Source: Microbacterium sp. CGR2
GTDB taxonomy: Bacteria; Actinomycetota; Actinomycetes; Actinomycetales; Microbacteriaceae
Length of the DNA stretch: 64,000 nucleotides
Direction of reading: 5' to 3'
Assembly (NCBI RefSeq): GCF_003626735.1
Contig: NZ_RBHX01000001.1
Coordinates: 1,798,001 to 1,862,000 of the forward strand
Below, one piece after another: positions 50,023 through 57,914 of the stretch. A model generated the notes under the pieces. The model ran no database searches. It saw only the letters and a list, made by a program, of their open reading frames with translations, and was not told the origin of the DNA. The translations under genes were made by a program, and so were the position numbers. Within the stretch, counting starts at the first letter, position 1. Each line of letters starts with the position of its first letter.

Positions 50023-50654
50023 TCAGAGTCGTGCTCGTCGACGACCAAGCACTGTTCCGCGCCGGCATCCGCATGCTCGTCGCATCCCAGCCCGACCTCG
50101 ATGTCGTGGGAGAAGCGGGCAACGGACGAGAAGCGATCGACGTCATCGGCGCCTCCCAGCCGGACGTGGTGCTCATGGACATCCGGATGCCGGTCATGGA
50201 CGGGCTCACCGCCACCGCCGAGATCCTCACCCGGCCCGACCCGCCGCGCATCGTCATGCTGACGACCTTTGACCTCGACGAGGCGGCGGCGAGGGCGATC
50301 CGGCAAGGCGCGAGCGGCTTCCTCCTGAAGGACGCCGACCCGGAGTTCCTGCTCGCGGCGATCCGAACGGTGCACGCGGGGTCCAGCGTGATCGCGGCAT
50401 CCGCGACTCGCGACCTCTTCGAGCACTTCGCCGAGGCGCCGAAACCGGTGCCGGCGACCTACGGCTCCCTCACCGACCGCGAGCGCGAGATCTTCGCGCT
50501 CGCCGCCCGCGGTCTCTCGAACGCGGAGATCGCCGGTCGGGAGTACCTCAGCGAGGCGACGGTCAAGACGCACATCAGCCGTATCCTCACCAAGCTCGCG
50601 CTGCGTGACCGGGTGCAGCTCGTGGTCTTCGCCTTCGAGCACGGCCTGGCCTGA
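50019..50654 (+). CDS. Response regulator, NarL/LuxR type
   Basis: This protein of about 211 residues has a receiver domain with D54 in VVLMDIRMPVMDGL, acidic D8/D9, T in MLTTFD and K in FLLKDAD. A LuxR-type helix-turn-helix follows (LTDREREIFALAARGLSNAEIAGREYLSEATVKTHISRIL). Its partner is the histidine kinase directly upstream. The ABC transporter genes that follow within 100 bases are its likely targets. Confidence 0.94.
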   Translation: MIRVVLVDDQALFRAGIRMLVASQPDLDVVGEAGNGREAIDVIGASQPDVVLMDIRMPVMDGLTATAEILTRPDPPRIVMLTTFDLDEAAARAIRQGASGFLLKDADPEFLLAAIRTVHAGSSVIAASATRDLFEHFAEAPKPVPATYGSLTDREREIFALAARGLSNAEIAGREYLSEATVKTHISRILTKLALRDRVQLVVFAFEHGLA

Positions 50655-50735
50655 GCGGCATCCGCCGCCGTGGATCATCCTTCCGATGTACACGGATGCG
50701 CCGCCGGAGCGACGCGCCGACCGTGGGGCGCGAAA

Positions 50736-50741
50736 TAACGT
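50736..50741 (+). promoter_or_regulatory. Putative -10 box of the ABC ATPase gene (leaderless)
   Basis: TAACGT is followed by CGAAGC and the ATG at 50748. It would be the promoter controlled by the response regulator, though no binding site was identified. Confidence 0.4.
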
Positions 50742-50747
50742 CGAAGC

Positions 50748-51509
50748 ATGGAGATCACGACCACCGACCTGGGGCTCGCCGCCCGCGTTCAGCACTTGAA
50801 GAAGACCTACGGTTCCGGCGAAGGGACCGTCCGTGCACTCGACGATGTCAGCGTCGGAATCCGGCGCGGTCAGTTCACCGCGATCATGGGGCCGTCCGGC
50901 TCCGGCAAGTCGACACTCATGCACATCATGGCAGGCCTCGACAGCCCGACCGAGGGGCGCGCGTGGATCGGTGACACCGACATCACGGGTCTCGGCGACC
51001 TCGACCTCACGATCCTGCGCCGACGCCGCGTCGGCTTCATCTTCCAGGCGTTCAACCTCGTGCCGACCCTCGACGCACTGGGAAACATCATGCTTCCGTT
51101 CGAGCTCGACGGCCGCCGTCCGAGTGCGCTCGAGCGTGCCCGTATCGAAGGACTGATCGACACCCTCGGGCTGGGGTCGCGACTGGCTCACCGCCCTCAT
51201 CAACTCTCCGGTGGGCAGCAGCAGCGTGTCGCCATCGCCCGCGCACTCGCCACCGCGCCCGACCTCGTCTTCGCGGACGAGCCCACCGGCAATCTCGACT
51301 CGCAGACCGGTCGCGAGGTGCTGGGGCTGCTCGCCACGGCCAGCCGCGAGCACGGCCAGTCGATCGCCATGGTCACGCACGACGCCATCGCGGCCAGTCA
51401 TGCCGATCGGGTGCTCTATCTCGGCGACGGCCGAATCGTCGCCGATCACCCGCGTCAGACCGCGGAGGAGATCTCCGCCTACATGCTCGCTGCGGAGGTG
51501 GCAGCGTGA
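50748..51509 (+). CDS. ABC transporter ATP-binding protein, MacB/LolD-like
   Basis: This 253-residue ATPase has Walker [20 protein letters not shown]-loop [12 protein letters not shown], signature [19 protein letters not shown], Walker [17 protein letters not shown] and the H-loop VTHD. It belongs to the MacB/LolD/BceA group that works with FtsX-type permeases. GTGA overlaps with the permease. The kinase and regulator next door suggest antimicrobial or envelope-stress response. Confidence 0.94.
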   Translation: MEITTTDLGLAARVQHLKKTYGSGEGTVRALDDVSVGIRRGQFTAIMGPSGSGKSTLMHIMAGLDSPTEGRAWIGDTDITGLGDLDLTILRRRRVGFIFQAFNLVPTLDALGNIMLPFELDGRRPSALERARIEGLIDTLGLGSRLAHRPHQLSGGQQQRVAIARALATAPDLVFADEPTGNLDSQTGREVLGLLATASREHGQSIAMVTHDAIAASHADRVLYLGDGRIVADHPRQTAEEISAYMLAAEVAA

Positions 51510-52966
51510 CCGCCGTCGCCACGGTCGTTCCGGAGACCACCGCGACCGGACCGCGCTTCACGTGGCTCCGCGATCGGGGTATGGGCGCCAGCGTCCTCGT
51601 CGCCGCGCTTTCGGCGGCATTCGGGGTGGTGCTGGTCGAAGCGACCGCGTACATCGGCGCGGTGCTGCAGGCCGACCCGTTCATCGGAGACAGCGGGACG
51701 CTCGCGGTCGTCGTCGCGATCCTTTCGGTCCTGCTGACCGCGGTCGCGATGTATGTGGCCGCCATCGTCACCGCGAACACCTTCTCGACCATCATCGCCG
51801 GGCGCACGAGGCAGATCGCGTTGATGCGGCTCATCGGCGCCACCGCCCGAGCACAGCGCGCGGAAGTCGGACGCCAGGGCTTCGTGGTCGGCGTGCTCGG
51901 CGCCGTCATCGGGCTTCTCATCGGACTGCTCATCGCGGCAGCCGGGGTGCAGATCGGGGCGCAGTTCATCGCCAACGACCCGTCGGACTTCACACTCGCG
52001 CAGCCGTTCGTCGCGCTGCCGGCCATCGGAGTCGCGCTCACCACCTGGGCCGCGGCCTGGGCGGGGTCGCGAAGAGTCCTCGCCGTGACGCCCCTCCAGG
52101 CCCTCGGCGGGTCGGTCGAGCGGACGCGGGAGGAAGTCTCCGGTAAGCCGGGTCGTCACATCGGAGCGTGGGTGCTGTTGATCTCCGGGGCTGCGCTGCT
52201 GGCGGGCGGGGTCGTGCTGGGGCTGCTGACCCCTCTCGGTGTCGTGGTGGCGTTCTTCGGCGGCATCCTCTCTTTCACCGGACTCGCGATCGGCTCGGTG
52301 CTGTTCATGCCGCCGGTGCTGCGCCTGGTGGGCCGGATGTTCGGTTCGAGTGCGACGGCGCGTCTCGCCGCCGAGAACGCCCTGCGCTACCCGGAACGTT
52401 CCTCGCGGATGGCCATCGGTGTCGTGATGGGCGTGACCCTGGTGACGATGTTCGCGGTCGCGCTGGAATCGGCCAAGCGCCTGATGATGAGTCAGGTCAC
52501 CGGGGAGGTCCCGGAAGAGTTCTTCGCACCGTTCGACGCGTTCGCCGCGATCATGATGGTGCTGGTCGCGGTGTCTGCGGTGATCGCCGCCGTCGGTCTG
52601 GTCAACCTCCTCACGATCGGGGTGGTGCAGCGCCGTCGCGAGCTGGGTCTGCTGCGCGCGATCGGCCTGTCCAACCGGCAGGTGCGACGCATGGTCCTGC
52701 TGGAGGCGACGCACATCACTGTCGCAGCGACTCTCACCGGACTGCTGTTGGGCGTCGTCTACGGCTGGATCGCCGCGCAGTCGCTGCTGGGCTCCGTGCC
52801 CACCCTGCCGGAGTTCACCCCGGCCGGACTGGTCGCCCCGCAGGTGCCGTGGGTCCCCGTGGTCGCGATCGTGGTGGCGACCGCCGTTCTCACCTTGGTC
52901 GCAGCAGCCACCCCGACGCGGCTGGCGACACGAGTGGCCCCGGTCGAGGCGCTCGCGGGCGACTGA
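51506..52966 (+). CDS. FtsX-type ABC transporter permease
   Basis: This 486-residue permease has two FtsX-like units, each with several TM helices and the pattern RTRQIALMRLIGATARAQRAEVGRQGF and RRRELGLLRAIGLSNRQVRRMVLLEA. The last parts of both halves are Ala/Pro rich. GTG 51506 overlaps the ATPase stop. It probably releases or flips a lipophilic compound, or removes antimicrobial peptides from the envelope. The substrate is unknown. Confidence 0.9.
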   Translation: MTAVATVVPETTATGPRFTWLRDRGMGASVLVAALSAAFGVVLVEATAYIGAVLQADPFIGDSGTLAVVVAILSVLLTAVAMYVAAIVTANTFSTIIAGRTRQIALMRLIGATARAQRAEVGRQGFVVGVLGAVIGLLIGLLIAAAGVQIGAQFIANDPSDFTLAQPFVALPAIGVALTTWAAAWAGSRRVLAVTPLQALGGSVERTREEVSGKPGRHIGAWVLLISGAALLAGGVVLGLLTPLGVVVAFFGGILSFTGLAIGSVLFMPPVLRLVGRMFGSSATARLAAENALRYPERSSRMAIGVVMGVTLVTMFAVALESAKRLMMSQVTGEVPEEFFAPFDAFAAIMMVLVAVSAVIAAVGLVNLLTIGVVQRRRELGLLRAIGLSNRQVRRMVLLEATHITVAATLTGLLLGVVYGWIAAQSLLGSVPTLPEFTPAGLVAPQVPWVPVVAIVVATAVLTLVAAATPTRLATRVAPVEALAGD

Positions 52967-52972
52967 CAGCTT

Positions 52973-52978
52973 TAGGCT
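52973..52978 (+). promoter_or_regulatory. Putative -10 box of the ComB-like gene (leaderless)
   Basis: TAGGCT is followed by GGACGG and the ATG at 52985. Confidence 0.45.
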
Positions 52979-52984
52979 GGACGG

Positions 52985-53653
52985 ATGCCGTCGCCGTTCG
53001 ATCAGTCCACGTACCAGGTCCGTCTCGACTGGGGGACCGCCGGCCTCGCTCGGCTGGCCCCGGCCGACATCGTCGTGGTCGTCGACGTGCTGCGGTTCTC
53101 TTCGACGGTCGCAGATGCCGTCGCCGCAGGCGTCGCGGTCGACCTGGCGGACGCGCGGGAGTGGTCACGGAACGGGGCGGCTGTCGCGGCGGGCGCTGCG
53201 GCCGCTGCCCCAGACGTGGCGGTGTTCGTCGGAGGTCTCCGCAACGCATCGGCGGTCGCACGCGCGGTGCAGCTCGTGCAGGAGCGCAGGCAGGCACGAA
53301 CCTCGGTCGCGATCATCGCCGCGGGTGAGGCGGATGCTGCGGGGGAGTTGCGGTTCGCCGTCGAGGATCAGCTCGGTGCGGGAGCGATCGTCGCAGCGCT
53401 GACCGACCTGGGCATCGACCACACGGCGCCGGATGCCGCCGTCGCGGCCGAGAGCTTCCGCGCTCTCCGTCGTGCACTGCGGCACCTCATCGGCGCGAGC
53501 GGCTCCGCGCGCGAGATCGACGCCGGAATCGAGGCCACCGCCCGAATCGCGGCATCCGGCCTGGTGCCGACGTCGACGACGGATGCCGCCGTCCTCGATG
53601 CCGTGGAGGTCGTGCCGGTTCTTCACGACGGGTGGTTCACTCGTTTCGAGTGA
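52985..53653 (+). CDS. 2-phosphosulfolactate phosphatase (ComB) family protein
   Basis: This 222-residue protein has the ComB pattern VVVDVLRFSSTVADAVAAG at the start, VFVGGLRNASAVARAV in the middle and IIAAGE. The founding enzyme acts in coenzyme M synthesis of methanogens, whereas actinobacterial relatives are of unknown function. No other CoM-pathway genes are present, so the family name should not be taken as a reaction assignment. Confidence 0.85.
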   Translation: MPSPFDQSTYQVRLDWGTAGLARLAPADIVVVVDVLRFSSTVADAVAAGVAVDLADAREWSRNGAAVAAGAAAAAPDVAVFVGGLRNASAVARAVQLVQERRQARTSVAIIAAGEADAAGELRFAVEDQLGAGAIVAALTDLGIDHTAPDAAVAAESFRALRRALRHLIGASGSAREIDAGIEATARIAASGLVPTSTTDAAVLDAVEVVPVLHDGWFTRFE

Positions 53654-53714
53654 CTCGCTCTCGAGTGCGGGTCTGGGTGCGGATGCAGGGGTGCGGGTGC
53701 GGATGCTGCGTTCC

Positions 53715-53806
53715 GGTCGCAGTTCCTGTCGCTTGCCGGCCGGGGCCGCGGCTCCGGTCGCAGTTCCTGCCGCCTGCGCGAAGATAGAGCGGCAGAAAGT
53801 GCGACC
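53715..53806. repeat. Repeat cluster with hairpin, intergenic
   Basis: GGTCGCAGTTCCTGTCGC (53715-53732) is repeated as GGTCGCAGTTCCTGCCGC (53756-53773). GCGGCAGAAAGTGCGACC (53789-53806) is its imperfect inverse, with 16 of 18 pairs, and can form a hairpin. GGGTGCGGATGCTGCG also occurs twice nearby. No coding sequence was seen in 53654-53929. Confidence 0.7.
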
Positions 53807-53917
53807 TAAGCGGGGGCGGGTGCGGATGCTGCGCCGGAAAACAGGTTCGAGCGGGCTTCCGGCGGTCGGGTGTGGGGACTCTGAGCCTGTCGGAGGGCCC
53901 GGCTCCACACAGACCCG

Positions 53918-53923
53918 TATGGT
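53918..53923 (+). promoter_or_regulatory. Putative -10 box of the DUF3054 gene (leaderless)
   Basis: TATGGT is followed by six bases and the ATG at 53930. Confidence 0.4.
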
Positions 53924-53929
53924 CGTGGC

Positions 53930-54379
53930 ATGAGGTACCTCCCCGCAGTCATCGTCGACGCCGTTCTCGTACTGATCTTCGCCGCGATCGGGCGCGCATC
54001 GCATCAGGAGGATCCGGCCGGTTTCCTGCTCACCGCGTGGCCGTTCCTCGTCGCTCTGGTGCTCGGGCATCTCGTGGCCGCTTTGTTGCCCGGCCGGCCC
54101 CGCCGGCCGTGGTCAGTCTCCTGGGGTGCCGTCGTCTGGGTCGTCACGGTGGCCGGTGGCATGCTCGTTCGCGTCGTCAGCGGTGACACCGCAGAGGTGC
54201 CGTTCATCATCGTCGCAACTCTGGTGCTCGGGGTGTTCCTCGTCGGCTGGCGTGCGGTCGCCGCCCTGCTGCGTCGACGTCGCAGCGCGCAGTACGGGGA
54301 CGATCGTCAGCACGACGATGAGAGCGAGGAAGACGCCACGGCATCCGAGTCTCCCGCTTCCCGCGACCCCCGCGAGTGA
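53930..54379 (+). CDS. DUF3054 membrane protein
   Basis: This 149-residue protein has four TM helices: VDAVLVLIFAAIGRASH, TAWPFLVALVLGHLVAA, GAVVWVVTVAGGMLVR and PFIIVATLVLGVFLVGWRA. A charged Asp/Glu/Ser tail follows. The pattern of Asp10 in the first helix with IGRASH, and the W-G-x-x-V-W region, fits DUF3054. Its function is unknown. It converges on the SprT-like gene. Confidence 0.85.
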   Translation: MRYLPAVIVDAVLVLIFAAIGRASHQEDPAGFLLTAWPFLVALVLGHLVAALLPGRPRRPWSVSWGAVVWVVTVAGGMLVRVVSGDTAEVPFIIVATLVLGVFLVGWRAVAALLRRRRSAQYGDDRQHDDESEEDATASESPASRDPRE

Positions 54380-54386
54380 GCCCGGA

Positions 54387-54875
54387 TCAGCGCGGCGCCT
54401 GCGCAGCCAGACGTGCGTCGGCGGTGATCTCTCGCCGGGTCCACGAGAACACGTAGCGAGCGTCGAAGGAGCGCGAGCACCGCGCACAGGAGGTGGGCCG
54501 CGTGGGGCGGCGGTGTCGGTAGGTCACGTGACCCGCGGGGCAGCGGCCCACCCACGGGGCGAGCTCGACCGCGGTCTCTCCGTGGTGAGTGGTCCCGCCG
54601 ACGTACCCGAGGTCGCGGGCGATGCGCTTCCACGCCGGGCCGTGCGCGGCCGCGTGCCCCGCAAGCGCGTGGGCGACCTCGTGCAGAAGCACCTGGTGGA
54701 TGTCGTCGTCTTCGAAGCGAGCGGCCAAGTATCGCGACACGGTGATCTGCTTCTTCGTGTAGTCGCACAGACCCGCGCGACGCTTCGCATGATCGAATCC
54801 GAAGGACCAGCTGTCATCGAGATGCAGCGTGATCAGTGCCTCGCCCCAGACGCGCACACGGTCAAGTTCCGCCAT
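54387..54875 (-). CDS. SprT-like zinc metalloprotease-type protein
   Basis: This 162-residue protein has the zinc motif HEVAHAL (VLLHEVAHALAGH) and the helix HGPAWKRIARDLGY. A C-terminal zinc-ribbon-like region CPAGHVTYRHRR...CARC follows. SprT relatives include the eukaryotic Spartan protease, but the bacterial role is not settled. TAATCT lies six bases before the ATG on the minus strand. Confidence 0.9.
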   Translation of the reverse strand: MAELDRVRVWGEALITLHLDDSWSFGFDHAKRRAGLCDYTKKQITVSRYLAARFEDDDIHQVLLHEVAHALAGHAAAHGPAWKRIARDLGYVGGTTHHGETAVELAPWVGRCPAGHVTYRHRRPTRPTSCARCSRSFDARYVFSWTRREITADARLAAQAPR

Positions 54876-54881
54876 GCGCTC

Positions 54882-54887
54882 AGATTA
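54882..54887 (-). promoter_or_regulatory. Putative -10 box of the SprT-like gene (leaderless)
   Basis: TAATCT is followed by GAGCGC and the ATG at 54875 on the minus strand. Confidence 0.45.
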
Positions 54888-54921
54888 GGCCATGCCGCCG
54901 ACATCGCGGTTCAGGCCGGGA

Positions 54922-55449
54922 TCAGCCGGCGACGAGCTGCGTGGAGCGCCGCCGTTCGGCCGCCTCGATCGCCAGCAGAGCCGTCTCGAGAGCGGCATCC
55001 TCGGCGCCCGATTCCCGCCTCAGGAAGAGCGAGCGCTTGAAGCTCTCCCTCGCCGTCTCGAAGTCGCCGGCGTCGTAGGCGTTCTTGCCGTGATGTTGGT
55101 GCGCGAACGCCGCGATCGACAACCAGCGCTGCCCCTCTGCTTCGTCGGCGCAGGTCGCGAGCTCCTGCTCGGCGGCGGCATGAGCCCCGCGATACTGCAG
55201 GATCGTCGCGTGCAGCACTCGAGCACGCAAGACGTCTTTTCGGGTGCCCGCCATGCGTGCCTGGCGTACCGCTTCGTCGGCGAGCACGAGAGCCTCGTCC
55301 AGTCGGCCCAGCACCTTGAGCAGCCACACGCGCTCGAGCAGCGCGGGAAGACTGCGCTGCGATTCGATCTCCGCGAGGCGTGCGGCGCACTCGTCGAGAT
55401 CGACCACTTCGCGGAGGGTCTCCTGGTCGTATCCCTGGATGAAACTCAT
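54922..55449 (-). CDS. TPR-like helical repeat protein
   Basis: This protein of about 175 residues is all helical. It has TPR-like pairs such as ALLERVWLLKVLGRLDEALVLADEAVRQARMAG and HQHHGKNAYDAGDFETARESFKRSLFLRR, where a G-x-Y/F-x-x-A pattern is visible. It has no signal peptide or catalytic motif. GGAGAGCA precedes the ATG at 55449, and the longer ORF upstream is not real. The binding partner is unknown. Confidence 0.82.
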   Translation of the reverse strand: MSFIQGYDQETLREVVDLDECAARLAEIESQRSLPALLERVWLLKVLGRLDEALVLADEAVRQARMAGTRKDVLRARVLHATILQYRGAHAAAEQELATCADEAEGQRWLSIAAFAHQHHGKNAYDAGDFETARESFKRSLFLRRESGAEDAALETALLAIEAAERRRSTQLVAG

Positions 55450-55553
55450 TGCTCTCCTTCCGCAGCGTCCCCGTCCAGTCTGCCTGGCTGTTGCGTTCTC
55501 GACGAGGCGGCGCGCCCTGGTCGCGGCATCCGATCTGCGGAGGTGGCACGAAA

Positions 55554-55590
55554 GGTCGCTCGCGCAGCTGCAGTGCGGCGTCTTGCGACC
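55554..55590. repeat. Short hairpin repeat between TPR and spermidine-synthase-like genes
   Basis: GGTCGC and GCGACC flank a core that contains GCGCAGCTGCAGTGCG. The gap 55450-55613 holds no gene. The ends match those of the 53756-53806 hairpin, suggesting a degenerate repeat family. Confidence 0.4.
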
Positions 55591-55613
55591 CTGCGGTGCG
55601 CGTGCCGCAGAAA

Positions 55614-56474
55614 TCAGCGAAGGAAGATGGAGGCGTCCGGACGGGGGGAGTCCACAGCGTCGGCATCCGTCACGACGCGCGCACCCTGCATGAAGGCGCG
55701 TGCTTCGGCGCCCTCCGCGATCTTGGCCGGGTGCGGTCCCGCGGCCAGCAGGCGCGGCAACCACTCGGTGGGCAGCGGTGTGGCGGATGCCGCGATGACG
55801 AGGTTTCCGAAGCGACGCCCCTTGAGCACCTGAGTGTCGGCGAGGATGCCGATCTCGGGCAGCACGTCGGCGATGGTCGCCGCCTGGCGCCGGGCGAAGG
55901 CGAGCCCAGGGCCGTCGGCGACGTTCACCAGGAGCACACCGCCCGGCGCCAGCAGGCCGGAGAGCTCACGGTAGAACTCGACGCTCGTCAGGTGCGCGGG
56001 TGTCTGCGCGCCCGAGTACACATCAGAGACGACGAGGTCGCAGTGGTCCTGCAGGGCGGCCGGAAGACGGCGTACTCCTTCGCGGGCGTCTCCGATGCGG
56101 ATGCGGATGCCCGCGCCCTTCGGCAGGGGCAGGTGCTCGCGCACGAGGTGCGCCAGCGGCGCTTCGAGCTCGATGACCTGCTGGCGCGATCCCGGCCGCG
56201 TCGCCTCGATGTAGCGGGGAATCGTCAGCGCGCCCGCACCGAGGTGAACCGCGGTGAGCGGACCGGGTGCGAGCTGCTCGATGACGGCGCCCATGCGCAC
56301 GATGTACTCGAAGTGCAGGTGGGTCGGATCGTCGAGGTCGACATGCGACTGCGGAGTGTCATCGACGACGAGTTCGAAACCGGTCGTGAACTCCGACGGC
56401 ACGATGCGTGCGATGCCCCCGTGGTCGAGCCGGGCCTGGGGATGCTCGGTGTCGCGCGATCGCATCCGGCCCAT
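55614..56474 (-). CDS. Spermidine synthase-like SAM-binding protein
   Basis: This protein of about 286 residues has the spermidine-synthase fold: SHVDLDDPTHLHFEYIVRMGAVIEQL, VHLGAGALTIPRYI (motif I), GDAREGVRRL, DLVVSDVYSG and LAPGGVLLVNVADG. The catalytic acid of true synthases appears as D in SDVYSG, but the polyamine pocket is not clear. Many such actinobacterial proteins are of uncertain role. The start at 56474 (ATG) is supported by a TAGGCT box ending six bases upstream, rather than the GTG at 56477. Confidence 0.86.
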   Translation of the reverse strand: MGRMRSRDTEHPQARLDHGGIARIVPSEFTTGFELVVDDTPQSHVDLDDPTHLHFEYIVRMGAVIEQLAPGPLTAVHLGAGALTIPRYIEATRPGSRQQVIELEAPLAHLVREHLPLPKGAGIRIRIGDAREGVRRLPAALQDHCDLVVSDVYSGAQTPAHLTSVEFYRELSGLLAPGGVLLVNVADGPGLAFARRQAATIADVLPEIGILADTQVLKGRRFGNLVIAASATPLPTEWLPRLLAAGPHPAKIAEGAEARAFMQGARVVTDADAVDSPRPDASIFLR

Positions 56475-56480
56475 CACACG

Positions 56481-56486
56481 AGCCTA
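56481..56486 (-). promoter_or_regulatory. Putative -10 box of the spermidine synthase-like gene (leaderless)
   Basis: TAGGCT is followed by CGTGTG and the ATG at 56474 on the minus strand. Confidence 0.45.
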
Positions 56487-56503
56487 CGCGCTGGGGAGGG
56501 GAC

Positions 56504-57766
56504 TCATCGCTGGTTCCCGACCGAGCAGGTCTCCTGCTCCAGGGTCTGCCCGGAGATGTCGGGCGGAAGGGTCGCCCTGACCGGGGGGCTCGTCGTCTCC
56601 GATCCCGCCGTCGCCGTGGGGGCAGGCGCCTGGGTCGGTGCGGGGGTCACGAGCTCCACACCCTCGTGGGTGGCGACGTCACCGGTGAGCTGCACCGGCT
56701 GCCCGGATTTCAGGGCGGCCCACAGGGCGTCGGCGGCTTCGTAGTTGGGCACGACGCGGTTGCTGTCGTCGGGGTCCTCGAGATTGGGGTACTGCACGAA
56801 CACGAAGTCACTGAACGGCACGTCGTTGAGGGCGAGTGCGAGCTGGGCGAGGCGGAGGGGGTCGCGCAGCTCCTCGCTCGGAACGATGTTGTCGGCGATC
56901 GCGTTGGCCAGGCGCAGCACCTTGGGCACGTCCGTCAGGGTCTCTTCGCTGAGGACCTTCTTGGCGAGGCGGGACATGTACTGCTGCTGATTGGAGATGC
57001 GCGCGAGGTCGCTCTCGTCGCCGACCCCGTGCCGGGTGCGGATGAACTGCAGAGCTTCCACCCCGGAGATCGTGTGGGTGCCCGGAGGCAGATTGAGTCC
57101 GGTGTGCCGGTCGCGGATGCCGTCGCCGGCGATGCAGACCTCCACGCCGCCGATCGCCTCGGTGATGGCCATCACGCCGTCGAAGCTGAGCTTGGCCGCA
57201 AACCCGATCGGGATGTCGGCGAGGTCGCTCACCGTCTTCGCGACACAGGACAGGCCGGCTTGGTCGAACACCGAGTTGATCGACGCCTTCGCCATCGCCG
57301 GGCTGACCGTGCCGTCTTCTCTGGTGCATTCGGGGACCTCGATCATGAGGTCGCGGGGGAGCGAGACGACGGTGACGTTGCGTGGCTCCGCGGAGACGTG
57401 GACGAGGAGGTTGACGTCGTTGCGGCTGAGCCCGTCCGCTTCTTCGCAGCGCTCGGCGAAGAGCGCGGTGGCCTTCTCTCCGCACTCGTCCGTGCCCACG
57501 ACGAGGATGCTGAACGCCTGGTCGGCCGGGTATGCGCCGAGCGACGGCGGCTCGACCTCCGGCGCGCCCTCGAGCGCGACGGCGTCGTCGCCGACCCGGT
57601 TGAAGACATCGACGACGAGATAGGCCCCGACGGCGACAGCCGAGACGACGACGACGCCCAGGGCGATGCCGAGGAACTTCAGGAAGCTGGAGAGCGGGCT
57701 CGGAGTCGGCAACGTCGCATGGCGCGCGACGGTGGGTCGAACGGCGTCCTGATCACGGCGGGGCAT
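56504..57766 (-). CDS. LCP-family (LytR-CpsA-Psr) cell-wall glycopolymer transferase
   Basis: This 420-residue protein has an N-terminal cytoplasmic part, one TM helix (FLKFLGIALGVVVVSAVAVGAYLVV) and an extracytoplasmic LCP domain. Its motifs are NDVNLLVHVSAEPRNVTVVSLPRDLMIEVP, GGVEVCIAGDGIRDRHTGLNLPPGTHTISGVEALQFIRTRHG and DLARISNQQQYMSRL. The C-terminal tail is Pro/Thr rich. LCP proteins attach teichoic acid, arabinogalactan or capsule to peptidoglycan. The exact polymer is unknown. TAGGCT lies six bases before the ATG. Confidence 0.93.
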   Translation of the reverse strand: MPRRDQDAVRPTVARHATLPTPSPLSSFLKFLGIALGVVVVSAVAVGAYLVVDVFNRVGDDAVALEGAPEVEPPSLGAYPADQAFSILVVGTDECGEKATALFAERCEEADGLSRNDVNLLVHVSAEPRNVTVVSLPRDLMIEVPECTREDGTVSPAMAKASINSVFDQAGLSCVAKTVSDLADIPIGFAAKLSFDGVMAITEAIGGVEVCIAGDGIRDRHTGLNLPPGTHTISGVEALQFIRTRHGVGDESDLARISNQQQYMSRLAKKVLSEETLTDVPKVLRLANAIADNIVPSEELRDPLRLAQLALALNDVPFSDFVFVQYPNLEDPDDSNRVVPNYEAADALWAALKSGQPVQLTGDVATHEGVELVTPAPTQAPAPTATAGSETTSPPVRATLPPDISGQTLEQETCSVGNQR

Positions 57767-57772
57767 GGCGCG

Positions 57773-57778
57773 AGCCTA
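57773..57778 (-). promoter_or_regulatory. Putative -10 box of the LCP gene (leaderless)
   Basis: TAGGCT on the minus strand is followed by CGCGCC and the ATG at 57766. Confidence 0.45.
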
Positions 57779-57824
57779 GCGGCGAGAGGCGATGTTACGG
57801 CCGTATGACGTTTGTGGGAATAAC

Positions 57825-57853
57825 TTGCAGGCAATTAGTTAGTCGTGGATACT
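57825..57853 (+). promoter_or_regulatory. Promoter of the amino-sugar operon, TTGCAG-N17-GATACT
   Basis: TTGCAG at 57825-57830 and GATACT at 57848-57853 are separated by 17 bases. TTGC/GCAA and TAACT/AGTTA inverted arms in 57822-57842 overlap the -35 and spacer. These could be the operator of the RpiR-type repressor encoded at the end of the operon. Confidence 0.6.
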
Positions 57854-57914
57854 TTTTCCTACCGGTGAGCACCCGACGCCCGCCAGGAGCTATTTCAAAG
57901 AGGAGAACACCCTG

